Assembly: GCA_016712105.1 (NCBI GenBank)
Contig: JADJRU010000051.1
Coordinates: 1 to 64,000 of the forward strand
Direction of reading: 5' to 3'
Length of the DNA stretch: 64,000 nt
Source of the DNA: Ahniella sp.
GTDB lineage: Bacteria > Pseudomonadota > Gammaproteobacteria > Xanthomonadales > Ahniellaceae
The translations under genes and the position numbers were made by a program. The notes beneath the pieces are model-generated. The model was not told where the DNA came from. It saw nothing but the letters and a program-made list of their open reading frames with translations, and ran no database searches. Position 1 is the first letter of the stretch. The number at the start of each line of letters is the position of its first letter. This document shows, piece by piece, positions 1 through 10,261 of the stretch.

Positions 1-679
1 TGTGCTTGAAATGATCGAGGTCGAGCAGGAAGAGGGTCATGCCGTCACCCAGCGGATGGCGGCGCTCGATGCCGGGGCTGCGGGATTCGCCAGCGTCGCG
101 CAACGGTCGCTCGAGGAAAGCACGCAGATAACGGCGATTATGCAAGCCCGTCAGGGCGTCAGTGATCGCCGACTCGGCCAGATCACGGTTCAGCTGTTCA
201 AGTTGCTGCTTGCGCGATTCGATCTCACGATTGCGTTCCTCGAGCACGCGCCGACTCTCCAGGAGGGCGATAAACGCCGCTTCGCGGTCGCGTTGGGCGC
301 GAAACGCGGTGACGTGGTAACGGATACGCGCGGCCAGTTCGAGCGCGCTCGGCAGTTTGACCACATAATCATTGCCGCCACGTGCAAACACCTCGGCCTT
401 GGTCACCGGTTCTTCGCCCGCGCTCAATACCAGCACCGGCACATTCATGAGTGCAGGATCGGCGCGATAGGCGCTGAGCAGGTCGAGGCCATCGACATCA
501 TCCAGTTGCAGGTCCTGCAGGATCAATTCCGGCTGCAGGGCTCGGGCCTGGTCGAGCGCACGTGTGCCGTCGGTTTCACTGTGCAGTTCGATATCGGTGC
601 AATCGGCGAGCAGTTGTCGTAACGCCGCATGGATGATCGGTTGGTCGTCGACCAGCAGCACACGGCAGCGGCGGATCAT
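1..679 (-). CDS. wspR: WspR-type response regulator with GGDEF domain (diguanylate cyclase), 3' end outside window
   Basis: Output protein of the Wsp pathway: a receiver domain controlling a diguanylate cyclase that makes cyclic-di-GMP. About 226 residues are visible. The receiver opens with VLLVDDQ, the phospho-acceptor Asp lies in LILQDLQLDD, and the switch Lys is in DYVVKLP, all close to Pseudomonas WspR. A helical linker rich in charged residues leads to the GGDEF domain, which begins with TDALTGLHNRR and is cut at LFLLDLDHFKH, before the GGDEF loop itself. The ATG overlaps the stop of wspF as ATGA, so it is the last gene of the operon. Whether the active-site loop and the inhibitory RxxD site are intact cannot be seen. 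Confidence 0.92.
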   Translation of the reverse strand, partial: MIRRCRVLLVDDQPIIHAALRQLLADCTDIELHSETDGTRALDQARALQPELILQDLQLDDVDGLDLLSAYRADPALMNVPVLVLSAGEEPVTKAEVFARGGNDYVVKLPSALELAARIRYHVTAFRAQRDREAAFIALLESRRVLEERNREIESRKQQLEQLNRDLAESAITDALTGLHNRRYLRAFLERPLRDAGESRSPGIERRHPLGDGMTLFLLDLDHFKH

Positions 680-1660
680 GGCGCCCCCGACAGCAAATGG
701 CCGATGCGCTGTCCGATCGCTGCCGGATTGAGCACGTCTTCTGCCGCATGCAGCGCGATCGCGGCACCGGGCATGCCAAACACGACTGCGCTGGCAGCAT
801 CCTGGGCGAACGTGCGCCAGCGTTGCTCGCGCAGGACGCGCAAGGCCGCGGCACCGTCTTCACCCATCCCGGTCAGCAGCACGGCGATGCCCGGCCTCGA
901 CTGCGTCGCCAGGCTGCGGAACAGCGGATCCACGGCGGGACGATGCATCCATTGCGCTGCCGCGTTGCAGCGCAAGGCGGCCATGATCGAGCATCACCAG
1001 ATGATGGCCCGCCGGCGCGACATAAACGTGGCCGGCCTGCGGCGATTCGTCGCCATCAGCCAGATGCGAAGGCAGGCCGCAGACACTTTCCAGCCAGTCG
1101 CTGAAACCCTGCGTGTACTCGGCATCGATGTGCTGCACCACCAGCACAGCGGCCGACAATGGACGTGGCAGCGCGTTCAGCAGCTCCCGGATTGCGGCCG
1201 GACCGCCGGTGGATGCGCCGATCGCGATCACGGTCGGGCGCGGGGCGTTCGCTGTTGTCGGCTCGGGCTTGCTGCGAAGCATGGGCACCAGGCCGCGATG
1301 CAGTCGGTCGAGTTGCGCCACAAAGCGCTGGGCACCGTGCAGCTCGCCGCTGTCATCGATGATGGGCGGCGCCAGTACCGTTGCCTTGCTGTCGACGACG
1401 ACCTGATAAATCAGGTCGAGTTCGCTGCCTTCGGCGAGCACCGCGACCTGAATGCCGCGCTTCGGCAATTCTGCGACGGCTTGCGCGAGTTGTCCGCAAC
1501 GGGCGCTGAGCAGCGCCAGTCGTGGCGCCGAGCCGAAAATGGCGGCACGTAATGAGTCCAGATCGGCTGCGTAGGCTTCGACGGTGAACGCGCTGTGCGT
1601 CAGGCTGCGACGAATCGCTTCGCGTTGCAGGCGGCTCGGGCTCGCGACCAGGAGTTGCAT
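676..1660 (-). CDS. wspF: WspF-like CheB methylesterase with degenerate receiver domain, one frameshift
   Basis: Methylesterase that removes methyl groups from the receptor WspA. The C-terminal catalytic domain has the nucleophile Ser in IGASTGGPAA, the His in VVQHIDAEY and the Asp in LLTGMGEDGA, so the triad is complete. A frameshift near 955-975 splits it into a 266-residue frame and a second frame ending at 676. The N-terminal 120 residues fit a receiver fold in length, but the acidic pair and phospho-Asp expected of CheB are absent: the first strand reads LLVASPS and the acceptor strand reads LALLSARCG. The start shares one base with the wspE stop (TGATG), and the end overlaps wspR. Family assignment is firm; loss of phospho-control is inference. 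Confidence 0.9.
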
Positions 1661-4157
1661 CAGTCTTCGCCTGCCGCGCCGATCAAGTCTTCGACTGCGG
1701 CGAGGAAACGATCGTCATCGAAGTCGCTCTTGGTCAGATAACGGTCGGCGCGCACTTCCATGCCGCGCGCGAAATCCTCGGGGCGATCGCGGTAGGACAC
1801 GATGATCACTGGCAGGTTGCGCAGACGTGACTCCTGACGTACGGAGCGCGTCAGCGAGATGCCGTCCAGTCGCGGCATGTCGACATCGGTCACCATCAGG
1901 TCGAATTCACTGTGTTGCAGTGTCAACCAGGCGTCTTCGCCGTCGATCGCGACTTCAACGTCGAAGCCGGCGGCCGCCAGCAACTGCCGCTCCAGTTCGC
2001 GCACGCTGATCGAATCGTCGACCACCAGCACACGCTTCCTGCGTGTCTGCGCATCCTCGCCGCCCATCGCGCGTGCGACGGCACGTCGCCGCGGATCAAA
2101 GGCCGAGCGCATCAGGTCGTCGACATCGAGCACCACCACGGCTTCTCCATCGGCGGTGAGCGCAACCGAGGCGACATCGGCAATACGGCCGAGTCGGCGA
2201 TCGAGCGGACGCGTCGCCAGGTCGACTTCGCCGACAATGGCGTCGACCACGCAGCCGATCGGGCGCCCGTATTGTTCGAAGACCACGATGCTGACGGTTT
2301 CGCGATAGCGGGTGCGGCCAAAATCCAGTTGTTCCGACAGCGCGATCAAGCCTACGTTGCGACCGTCGATCGGCAGATAACGCAGGCCGCCGTCTTGCAC
2401 CAGGGCTCGTGGCGAAGCGCGCACGACGCGGCTGACTCGGGTCAGTGGGAACGCGCACAGTTCGCCATCGACTTCGACGAGCAGCGCACGCAGGATGGCG
2501 CGGGAAATCGGCAGCTGCAGTTCAAAGCGGGTGCCGGCACCGAAGCGCGACTCGATACGCACCGTGCCATCAAGTTCATGGACCATTTGCCGCACGGCAT
2601 CGAGGCCGACCCGCGACCGCTGGTCTCGGTGACCTGTTCGCGCGTGGTGAAGCCCGATGCGAACAGCGACTCGTGGAGGTCCTCGATATCGAGTCGCGCC
2701 GCCACGTCGGCATCCAGATGGCCACCTTCGACGAGACGCCGACGCACCCGTTCCGGATCGACGCCGGCACCGTCATCGGCCAATTCGATCAGCAACAGCC
2801 CACCGCGAAAACTCGCGCGGATGGTGATCAGTCCTTCCGCCGGCTTGCCGCTTGCTGCACGTACCGCCGGCGCTTCGATGCCGTGGTCGAGGAATTGCGC
2901 AACAGATGCATCAGCGCCGGGTCGACTGACAACAGGACATCACGATCGACATCCAGTCGCTCGCCCTCGATCTGCAAACGTGCCTGTTTGCCAAGCTGGC
3001 GTGCCAGGTCGCGCACCAGACGCGGATACCCGTTGGCGAGATCGGCAAATGGCCGCAGGCGGGTGCCCGTGGCCGCATTCAACAGCCGCGAATTCAATTG
3101 GTGTGCGCCGCGCGTGAACTCCGAAAAATCGTCAGTACTCTCGGATAGTTCCTGACGCGCCTGATCGAGGCGGTTGCGCAGGTTGTTCGGTTCACTGCCG
3201 ACGTTGGTGCGCCGCAGTGAGATGGCATTACGTTGCAGGATTTCGTCGAACTGGCGACGGACTGCGGTGAGTTGCCGGCGCAGCCTTTGTTGCCGCAGGG
3301 CAAAGCTGTCGAGGCGATGGCTTTCCACGCTCGCGGTACTCGCCAGGCTGATCAGGTGGCTGATCTGGCTTGAGGCGCACGCGCAGCACGGGGTCATCGT
3401 CGCTGTTGCTGTCATCACCTGTGCTGACGGCTGTCGCCGCGACCGGCGCGACACCACTGTTGACCATGGTTCCGGTCTCGGCCAAGGCATCGCGAAGTTC
3501 GGCGAGCGTCGCGTCTGCGGCCGGGTTTTCACCGCGTGCGCGCAATCGGATCGCATCCAGACCGCGCAAGGCCAGATCGATGAATTCACCGGCGACCGCC
3601 GACTGGCCCTTGGCCATTTGGGCGAGCCGGTCTTCTAGCGTGTGCGTCAGCGCAACGACTTTCGGCAGGCCGACGGCGCGTGCAGCCCCCTTGATCGAAT
3701 GTACGGCACGCAGCAATGGCCGGATTGGCTCGAGGTGTTCGGGTGCGGCTTCGAGCGCCAGCAACTGCCGCGTGATTTCGATCGACTGGTGTTCGACCTC
3801 GCTTGCGAACAAGGCCTCCAGGCTGGCATCAACGGCACCACCGCGCGTCGACGTCGGGGCCGCAGGCGGCTTCCCGGCCTGCGCTGGCGGTTCGTTCTGC
3901 AACAGCGCCGACAAGCGCGCGAGTGCAGCGCGCTGCATCTGCGGATCGGCACTGGCGTCGGCAAGGGGCTGCAACAGGGTGTCGAGGCCGGGTTCGCCGA
4001 GCACACGCATGGCGCTGCGCAGCTTGGTTGTTTCCTGCTGCAGGGCGATACGGGCGCTGACGTTTCCCGATTGGATCGCGAGCGCGTCGAGCGCCGCGGC
4101 AATGCGCGGCACGCTTCGGGCGACTTCATCGGCGAACAGGGGCCAGAGCGCGTTCAT
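1660..4157 (-). CDS. wspE: WspE-like CheA histidine kinase with C-terminal receiver, three frameshifts
   Basis: Hybrid kinase that phosphorylates WspR and WspF. In order: an N-terminal helical region, an HPt domain with the phospho-His in VHSIKGAARAVGL (about residue 155), dimerisation helices, an HATPase with N box LMHLLRN and DDGAGVD, a CheW-like domain starting near ISRAILRALLVEVDG, and a receiver with VLVVDDSISVRE, acceptor Asp in VTDVDMPRLDG and Lys in YLTKSDF. The reading frame changes near 3365, 2895 and 2625. All motifs are present once the frames are joined, so the gene is probably intact in the cell. It begins inside the end of wspD (4 nt overlap). Confidence 0.9.
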
Positions 4158-4798
4158 GCGTTGATGGCCTCGCCGAGCGCGCGCGATAACTTGGCATCGT
4201 CGAGGAGCAGGTAATGTTCCTCACCCGCATTGCCGACCGCGTTCGCCATCTCGGCAAGCAGCGGCGGCAAGGTCTCCGGCACGGGTCCCAGATCGGTCTG
4301 GGCGAAACCATGTACGCCGATCACGCGCTCCACGCGAAATGCGACCGGGGCGCCGGCAATTGCGTCGAGCAACACGATGCGCGCATGCGTGTTGGCGTCG
4401 GGCTCGTTTCCCGCGAGTCCGAAGATACGCGTCAGCGCGAGCGCAAGATGAATGTGCCCGCGCACATTGATCAGTCCGGCGATGGCGCGGCCGTTGCGGT
4501 GCGGCACGCGGCGCAACGGCGCGTCTGCGGCGATTTCGACGACACGCGTCGCCGGCAAACCGAGGCCGATGCCGCCGATCCGAACCAGCAGGGCGCTTCG
4601 CGCCGTCGCGATGACCTCCGCGGTATCGGTGCCCACCGCGTCAACTTGTTCCACGTCGCGCAGCAGCATGCTTCGCGCCGCTGCCGCGAACACATCGCAG
4701 TTCCGGCAATGCACCACTTCGCGCAATCGCGCACAGCTGTGGTCGCCGGCATACACGCCGATTTTCCGCCAGCAATGTGTGATCGACTGAGCGATCAT
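4154..4798 (-). CDS. wspD: WspD-like CheW coupling protein
   Basis: Adaptor linking receptor WspA to kinase WspE, 214 residues. The CheW-like domain covers roughly residues 60-200 (SALLVRIGGIGLGLP... RVERVIGV). The N-terminal extension carries a Cys/His cluster (CWRKIGVYAGDHSC, then HCRNC), typical of WspD rather than WspB. Start ATG at 4798 overlaps the end of wspC by 4 nt, and the end overlaps wspE, so translation is probably coupled. The frame is uninterrupted. Confidence 0.9.
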   Translation of the reverse strand: MIAQSITHCWRKIGVYAGDHSCARLREVVHCRNCDVFAAAARSMLLRDVEQVDAVGTDTAEVIATARSALLVRIGGIGLGLPATRVVEIAADAPLRRVPHRNGRAIAGLINVRGHIHLALALTRIFGLAGNEPDANTHARIVLLDAIAGAPVAFRVERVIGVHGFAQTDLGPVPETLPPLLAEMANAVGNAGEEHYLLLDDAKLSRALGEAINA

Positions 4799-5964
4799 GC
4801 GTCGCGCCCCGCGCCACGGCGCCGTTTCAGCTGCGCTTGCAGGCGATCGGCATGGTCATGATGGCCGCCGCGTCGGGCGAGTTCAGCGCGCAGGCGCAGG
4901 GTCGGCTGATGTGCAGGATCCAGATAGGCCGCGCGATCGAGTGCCGATTCGGCGGCCGCAAGATCACCTTGGGCGCTCGCGAGAACCCCGCGCAAATACC
5001 AGGCTGTCGCACTGGGCGCGATCTTTCCGATCAGATCGTCGAGTGCCGCGCATGCGCCGGCTAGATCACCCTGATTCGCGCGTTGTTCGATCTGTGCCAA
5101 CCGTGCAGGCAGCGGCGGTTCTTCATGCGCCGGTGCGGACATGGGCTGCGTCGAGTGTTGCGGGGTCGCGATCCGTTTGGCGGTGCGAAGCGCAGGCATC
5201 GGTTCTTTCGGCTGGCGCGGCCTGGCTTCAGCCACGGCGGCCGCGGGTTTCGCGTTGAATTGCAGTTGTGGCTCGGCGGTGCCGGTGAAGACCAGTGCAT
5301 CCGGGGCCGCCACGCGGCGCAGCAGTGCCAGCACTTGTGCGCGCGCGTCGTCGTGCAGATAAATCAGCAGGTTGCGACAGAAGATCACATCGAAGCTTTC
5401 ACCTTTCAAGATGTCAGGGTCGAGGATATTCAGTTCGCGGAATTCGATACGCGAAAGCAGCGACGGTACCAGTGTGTACTGACCGTCATGGGCGGCAAAC
5501 CAGCGCGGATCAGGACGACCGCCACGAAACGCCGACAATGGAAAGCGGCCGCAGCGCGCGACTCGCAGAGCGTCGACATCGATGTCGCCGGCCACGATGC
5601 GGAAGTCTGCGGGTTGCAGGCCGGCTTCATGCAGGCTGACAGCGATCGACGCCGGTTCTTCGCCGTGTGCTGCAGGCAGCGACAGCACGTTCAAGGGCAA
5701 GGGTCGCCGGCGCGCGAATTTCTGCAGTGCTTCGAATTGCTCGGGCGTGCGGAACAGCCAACTCTCGTTGACGACGAAATGAGCGACCACGGCATCGAAC
5801 ACGCTGCGGTCGTGTTCCGCGGCCATGGCCAAGGCAAGGTGGCTGCTGCCGGGAAAGTGCCGGGCCAGATCGGCCAGGCGATCCTCGATCACACGTGTGC
5901 CGAGACTCTCGGCATCGAGTCCGATCCGCCGCTTCAACAGGGCGAGGATGGGATCAGGGTTCAT
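4795..5964 (-). CDS. wspC: WspC-like CheR methyltransferase with C-terminal TPR
   Basis: SAM-dependent glutamate methyltransferase acting on WspA, 389 residues. The CheR core includes FVVNESWLFRTPEQF, a SAM-binding segment reading LPAAHGEEPASIAVSL where most CheRs have a GCSTGEE-type loop, and the IFCRNLLIYL motif. After about residue 255 comes a Pro/Ala-rich linker, then tetratricopeptide helices (TAWYLRGVLASAQGDLAAAESALDRAAYLDPAHQ). A C-terminal TPR is typical of WspC. It overlaps wspB by 11 nt and wspD by 4 nt. Confidence 0.92.
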   Translation of the reverse strand: MNPDPILALLKRRIGLDAESLGTRVIEDRLADLARHFPGSSHLALAMAAEHDRSVFDAVVAHFVVNESWLFRTPEQFEALQKFARRRPLPLNVLSLPAAHGEEPASIAVSLHEAGLQPADFRIVAGDIDVDALRVARCGRFPLSAFRGGRPDPRWFAAHDGQYTLVPSLLSRIEFRELNILDPDILKGESFDVIFCRNLLIYLHDDARAQVLALLRRVAAPDALVFTGTAEPQLQFNAKPAAAVAEARPRQPKEPMPALRTAKRIATPQHSTQPMSAPAHEEPPLPARLAQIEQRANQGDLAGACAALDDLIGKIAPSATAWYLRGVLASAQGDLAAAESALDRAAYLDPAHQPTLRLRAELARRGGHHDHADRLQAQLKRRRGAGRDA

Positions 5965-6421
5965 TACCGGCGTCCGCGACGTACAGCGCGCGCAGTTCGT
6001 CCGGCAACAGTTCTTCGGCCCGGATCAACTGCGGTGTTTCGGCATCGTCCAGAATATGGTCGCCGAGCCAACGATGGCGCGGTTGCGGCACACCGCCGGT
6101 CTTGGCGCCGATGTCGATCAGATCGAGCACTTCCTCGGCACGCAGCGCGAACACCAGTGGCTTCGGTGTGTTGATGCGCACTACCAGCAGTCGCGTTGAA
6201 CGGCGCATTGCCGCTGCAGTCTTGCCGAGCAACAAACCGAGATCGACGACCGGGATCAGGGCGCGACCATAACGAATCAATCCTGTGACCGCCGGCGGCG
6301 CCATCGCCAGCGGCCGAGTCACGCAGTCCGGCAACACCTGCAGCACCTGGGTGGTGGGCAACGCAAAGCGCATGGCGGCGGCACGGAAGGCGATCGCTTG
6401 CATCGCATCACTTGCCGACAT
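5954..6421 (-). CDS. wspB: WspB-like CheW coupling protein
   Basis: Short CheW adaptor of 155 residues, essentially one CheW-like domain (AIAFRAAAMRFALPTTQVLQV to the end). Two paralogous CheW proteins, WspB and WspD, are normal for Wsp clusters. The start lies 14 nt inside the end of wspA and the stop overlaps wspC, so the gene is in the same transcript. Confidence 0.88.
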   Translation of the reverse strand: MSASDAMQAIAFRAAAMRFALPTTQVLQVLPDCVTRPLAMAPPAVTGLIRYGRALIPVVDLGLLLGKTAAAMRRSTRLLVVRINTPKPLVFALRAEEVLDLIDIGAKTGGVPQPRHRWLGDHILDDAETPQLIRAEELLPDELRALYVADAGNEP

Positions 6422-8056
6422 TGAACTGCGTGATTTCCTGCTTCAGCGTGGTGACCGCGTCACGCAAGCTCTCGGTCGCCGAATTGAATTCGCGCAGCGA
6501 GGTCGAGGTCTGGCGGGCGCCGTCGATCAGTTGCGTCATCGCTTCGCCGATCTGTCGGGTCCCCACGTTCTGGCTGCGCATGCCGTCGTTGACCGCATCG
6601 AAACGGTCGGACAGGGTGCGCACCTGGCTGATGATCTGGCTGGACTGGCCGTTGATACGGCCGACGCTGACGATGCCGGACTTCACTTCTTCCGAGAAGC
6701 GGTCGATTTCCATCACGCCGGCGCTGACTGCACCCTGCATCTGTTTCACCATTTGTTCGATGTCGAGCGTCGCGACTGCGGTCTGGTCGGCAAGACGGCG
6801 GATCTCGCGCGCCAGAACCAGGAATCCGAGGCCCTGTTCGCCGGCTTTTTCGGCCTCGATGGCGGCATTGATCGACAGCAGGTTGGTCTGGTCGGCGACT
6901 TTCGATATCGTGGTCACCACACTGGTGATCTGCGCCGCTTCGTCGCGGATGGCCGACAACCGCGCTGCGACCGTATGCCCGGCACTCGACAGGCGCTCCA
7001 TGCTCTGGCTCAAGCTGGCTCCAACCCGGTCTGGCCGCCGACGGCAAGATCTGCAGTCTGCGCGGCGACGGCGTTGACCCCTTCCATGGTCGCGAGCAGG
7101 TCCTGATGCGTCGAGTTGATCTGCTTGACCGCTGCGGCGATCTGGTTGGTCGAACTGCCGAAGCCCTGCACCGTTTGTTCCTGCTGGCGACTGGTCGCGG
7201 CGAACTCGGTTGCCGTGCTCATCAGTTCGATCGAGGCCTGCTTGACGCGGGTGACCAGTGCACGCAGGTTTCCGCTCATTGCCGATATGGCGGTCAGCAG
7301 TCCACCGGTGATGTCGCGTGCATCGACGGTCGGCATCTCGGTTCTGAGATCACCGGCAGCGACACGGTTGGCGATGTCACTGGCGAGTCGGATGCGATCG
7401 GACATATCGCGCACCGCGCGTGATGCGAGCCACGCCATCACGATGACCGACAACAGGATGAATACGGCGAGCACGACCAGATAGCGAGTCTGACGAGACA
7501 CAACGTCGGTCGCGCTGGCTTCGCGTTCGGCGTTCTGGATGGTGGTCAGACGGACCACCTCGTTGATGCCGAGTCGATGCGCCTCGTAGTGTTGCTGCAT
7601 ACGCGCCAATGATGCGGCAACGCGAACGTTGTCTCCCGCTTGCAGCGCTGGAATGAATTCGCGGTCGCGAATTTCGAAGAAGTCGATCGCGGCGCGCGCC
7701 GAGGTCACGGTCATCACGTCGTCGAGCGGGCCTGGCGTCAGCTCACGTTTCCAGAATTCCTGGCGGCTGTCGTATTCGACGCGCAGCGCGTTGCCGCGTT
7801 CAATCAGCGACTGGCGCCGAGCCAGGTCGGTTTCGTCCTTCAACTGCAGTGCCACCAGATACGACTCAATGATGTACTGAGGCGGCGGCAGTACGTCGGC
7901 GATCAGATCATTGCCGAGGTCAATCTGGTTGTAGATCGGCCCCATCACCTGGACCTGCTGGAGCGTATAGCCGCTGAGGCCGACGAACAGCGCGAACAGT
8001 GCGATGAAACTGGCAACAAAGACAGTCAGCTGCTTCGATAGCTGCGAGTCACGCAT
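6408..8056 (-). CDS. wspA: WspA-like methyl-accepting chemoreceptor, one frameshift
   Basis: Membrane receptor of the Wsp system, known in Pseudomonas to sense surface contact. A first membrane segment at about residues 10-31 (VFVASFIALFALFVGLSGY), a periplasmic helical region, a second membrane segment near 193-212, then HAMP and a cytoplasmic signalling domain with the hairpin tip VADQTNLLSINAAIEAEKAG. The frame breaks near 7015: one missing base after GQTGLE would rejoin it to ASLSQSMERL. The joined length of about 549 residues matches Pseudomonas WspA. The start has AGGGG upstream and is the first gene of the seven-gene operon; the 134-nt gap to the next upstream gene should hold the promoter. 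Confidence 0.92.
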
Positions 8057-8190
8057 GCGTCATACCCCTGCAAAATTCCACCGAGTATAGCCTTCTCATG
8101 CGTCCAGAAATCAAGGCGAGATTCCCGATCCTCTGTCGTCCTTCCAATCCTTGATCGTACTCGGCCGGCAGGCTCTGCCGCGGGTGCTCA

Positions 8191-8964
8191 TCAGCGAGCC
8201 GTGTAGCCGCCATCGACCACCAGTTCGGAACCGGTCATGAACTTCGATTCGTCGGATGCCAGAAACACGACCGCCCAGGCGATATCGTCGGGCTCGCCGA
8301 CATGTCCAAGCGGATGGATCTTGCCGACTTCACGTTTGGCGGCCTCGAGATCGGTGGCGCCTTGTGCCCTGAGGTGATTCTCGACCATCGGCGTCCAGAT
8401 ATAACCCGGATGAACCGAGTTCGCGCGGATCCGATCTGTGGCGTAGGTCAATGCATCGGTTTTGGTCATCAGGCGCACCGCGCCTTTGGCGGCATGGTAC
8501 GGCGGGACGTCGGGGCCGCCGACCAGTCCGTAGATCGACGAGAGATTGATGATGCTGCCGGCTCCGGCGCGCTTGAGTTCCGGGATGATGTGTTTGGTGC
8601 AGAAAAACACGCCTTTGACGTTCACGGCCTGAACGCGATCCCACTCGGCTTCGGTGACTTCGTGGGTGGGCTTGTTGACGCCCGCGATGCCGGCATTGTT
8701 GACGAGCACATCGAGTCGCCCGAAATGTGCAGCGGCTGCTGTCATGGCTTGTGCCACTTCGGCTTCCCGCGAGACATCGACATGCCAATAGTGTGCCGTG
8801 ATGCCCTCGGCCCTGAGTTCGACGGCCAAGGCTTCGCCCTCGGCATCGAGCACATCGAACAACGCCAGCCTGGCTCCTTCCTGGCCCAGACGAAGCGCAC
8901 AGGCCCGGCCAATGCCGAGTGCAGCGCCGGTGATGACACAAACCTTGCCTTGTACTCGATCCAT
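8191..8964 (-). CDS. SDR-family NAD(P)-dependent oxidoreductase
   Basis: Classical short-chain dehydrogenase/reductase, 257 residues. Cofactor loop TGAALGIG at about residues 11-18, NNAG near 88, catalytic Ser in INLSSIYGL, Tyr and Lys in YHAAKG, and a C-terminal GSELVVDGGYTAR as in many SDRs. The frame is open upstream, but ATG 8964 is chosen because GAGGAG sits 6-11 nt before it and the protein then begins right at the Rossmann fold. An acidic residue follows strand 2 (ALFDVLD), which favours NAD. Substrate unknown. It is read in the same direction as wspA, 134 nt upstream; nothing links it to Wsp function. Confidence 0.93.
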   Translation of the reverse strand: MDRVQGKVCVITGAALGIGRACALRLGQEGARLALFDVLDAEGEALAVELRAEGITAHYWHVDVSREAEVAQAMTAAAAHFGRLDVLVNNAGIAGVNKPTHEVTEAEWDRVQAVNVKGVFFCTKHIIPELKRAGAGSIINLSSIYGLVGGPDVPPYHAAKGAVRLMTKTDALTYATDRIRANSVHPGYIWTPMVENHLRAQGATDLEAAKREVGKIHPLGHVGEPDDIAWAVVFLASDESKFMTGSELVVDGGYTAR

Positions 8965-9142
8965 GATGTCGCTCCTCGGGGTTGGTGGGCCGAACGATCG
9001 TGACGCTGATTGCAGCGGGGAGATCCGATTGCCGTGTTGATCCGGATCAAACTGGATTGCGGGCATCGGCAAGGGGTGGCGCCTTGTGAACTTGTCCGTG
9101 CCTGCGGGGTCTGATGCCATCTTCTTTTTGCACAAATACCCG

Positions 9143-10261
9143 ATGACGACTATCCACGCCCATCCGCATGCCCTGCTGGCGCGGCAACTGGCGCGCAATC
9201 GTTGGCGCGTTCGCAGAATCCTGTGGCCGCAGACCCTGGTGTTCACCGGGCTTCTATTGGTGCTCGGGGCTTTTGTGTTGACGATCGCGGGGCCGCACGT
9301 AGCGAGCCTGTTGGGGGCCCTGTTGCCAGCGCTGCAACACTCCACCGGTTTTGTCGTACTCGGGTTGGCGGGGTCTACGGCGTTGTATGTGCGGTCGAGC
9401 TTGCGGGACCAAGAACGGCAGTTCCGGCAAGGTGTCTTTGCTGCCTTGCCGGTGACGTCGTCGAGCCGGCGTGCCTGGTTGAATCGGTTGGCCATGGCTC
9501 GCACCGCGCTGCTGGCGCTGGTCGTGTCGGGCGCCTTTTGGGTCGCAGCCATCTCTGCCAATTCCAGCGCCCCAGTTTGGGTTTTGGGCGCGCTGTTGCT
9601 AGTCGCCGTTCTGGGTGGCGGTTTGCTCGGTCGTTTGTTGGTGGAATCTGCTCATTCGACCGATCCGGATCACGGCCGGGCGGAACGTCTGCCGGCCAGT
9701 GCCTGGCAGTATCTGTCGTTGCGCGACTGGCCTCATGTCCCTGCCTTCTGTGCACAATGGGCGAGGTCGCGCTGGATGGGTGGGCGAGCCGCTGCCGGCC
9801 TGATGGTGTTGCTGTTGATTGCGCCGCAGGAGGCTGCGGCGATCCTGGTGCCGATCGTCGGCATGATGGCTTGGTCCTGGGTCAATCGGATCGATCTCGC
9901 GCATCGGAGCGCTTGTGTTTTGCAGGATCTGCTCTCGGTGTCCGCACCTTCCGGCCGGCGGTTCGTTGCGGCCCTGTTGCCGGTGTCGATGGGGTTTGCC
10001 GGGTTGCTGGCGGTCTGGCTGATCGTCGTGATGAAGATGGCTGGCCTGCCAGGCGTCGCGCAGGTGTTGGCGGGAATGATCGTTCCTGCGTGGGTGTTGA
10101 CCGATACATTACAAGCGGTTCGATGGCGAGGAGATCCATCGCGCCAGGTTCGACTGCGCTTCGTGACTTCGACACTGATGGCAGTGGTCATCAGTCAGGC
10201 GGCGCCGCTCCTGTTGTTGCTTCCGGTGCTTTGGTGGTGGCTGTGGCGAGGGCTGCGCTGA
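9143..10261 (+). CDS. ABC-type integral membrane permease component
   Basis: Polytopic membrane protein of about 372 residues with roughly ten hydrophobic segments (for example LVFTGLLLVLGAFVLTIAG and LLLLLPVLWWWLW at the C-terminus). No signature beyond hydrophobicity was recognised. The role is inferred from its neighbour: its TGA overlaps the ATG of an ABC ATPase (ATGA), so the two are made together. ATG 9143 is preferred; GTG 9086, with AAGGGG upstream, is an in-frame alternative adding 19 residues. It probably exports a substrate or remodels the membrane. Confidence 0.8.
   Translation: MTTIHAHPHALLARQLARNRWRVRRILWPQTLVFTGLLLVLGAFVLTIAGPHVASLLGALLPALQHSTGFVVLGLAGSTALYVRSSLRDQERQFRQGVFAALPVTSSSRRAWLNRLAMARTALLALVVSGAFWVAAISANSSAPVWVLGALLLVAVLGGGLLGRLLVESAHSTDPDHGRAERLPASAWQYLSLRDWPHVPAFCAQWARSRWMGGRAAAGLMVLLLIAPQEAAAILVPIVGMMAWSWVNRIDLAHRSACVLQDLLSVSAPSGRRFVAALLPVSMGFAGLLAVWLIVVMKMAGLPGVAQVLAGMIVPAWVLTDTLQAVRWRGDPSRQVRLRFVTSTLMAVVISQAAPLLLLLPVLWWWLWRGLR

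Noticed and set aside
8965..9561. N-terminal extension of the SDR frame
   Set aside because: No similarity to SDRs; the ATG at 8964 has a strong ribosome site and begins at the Rossmann fold.
9202..10260. N-terminal half of a 603-codon frame leading into the ABC ATPase
   Set aside because: It lies out of frame over the permease gene; the ATPase starts at ATG 10261.
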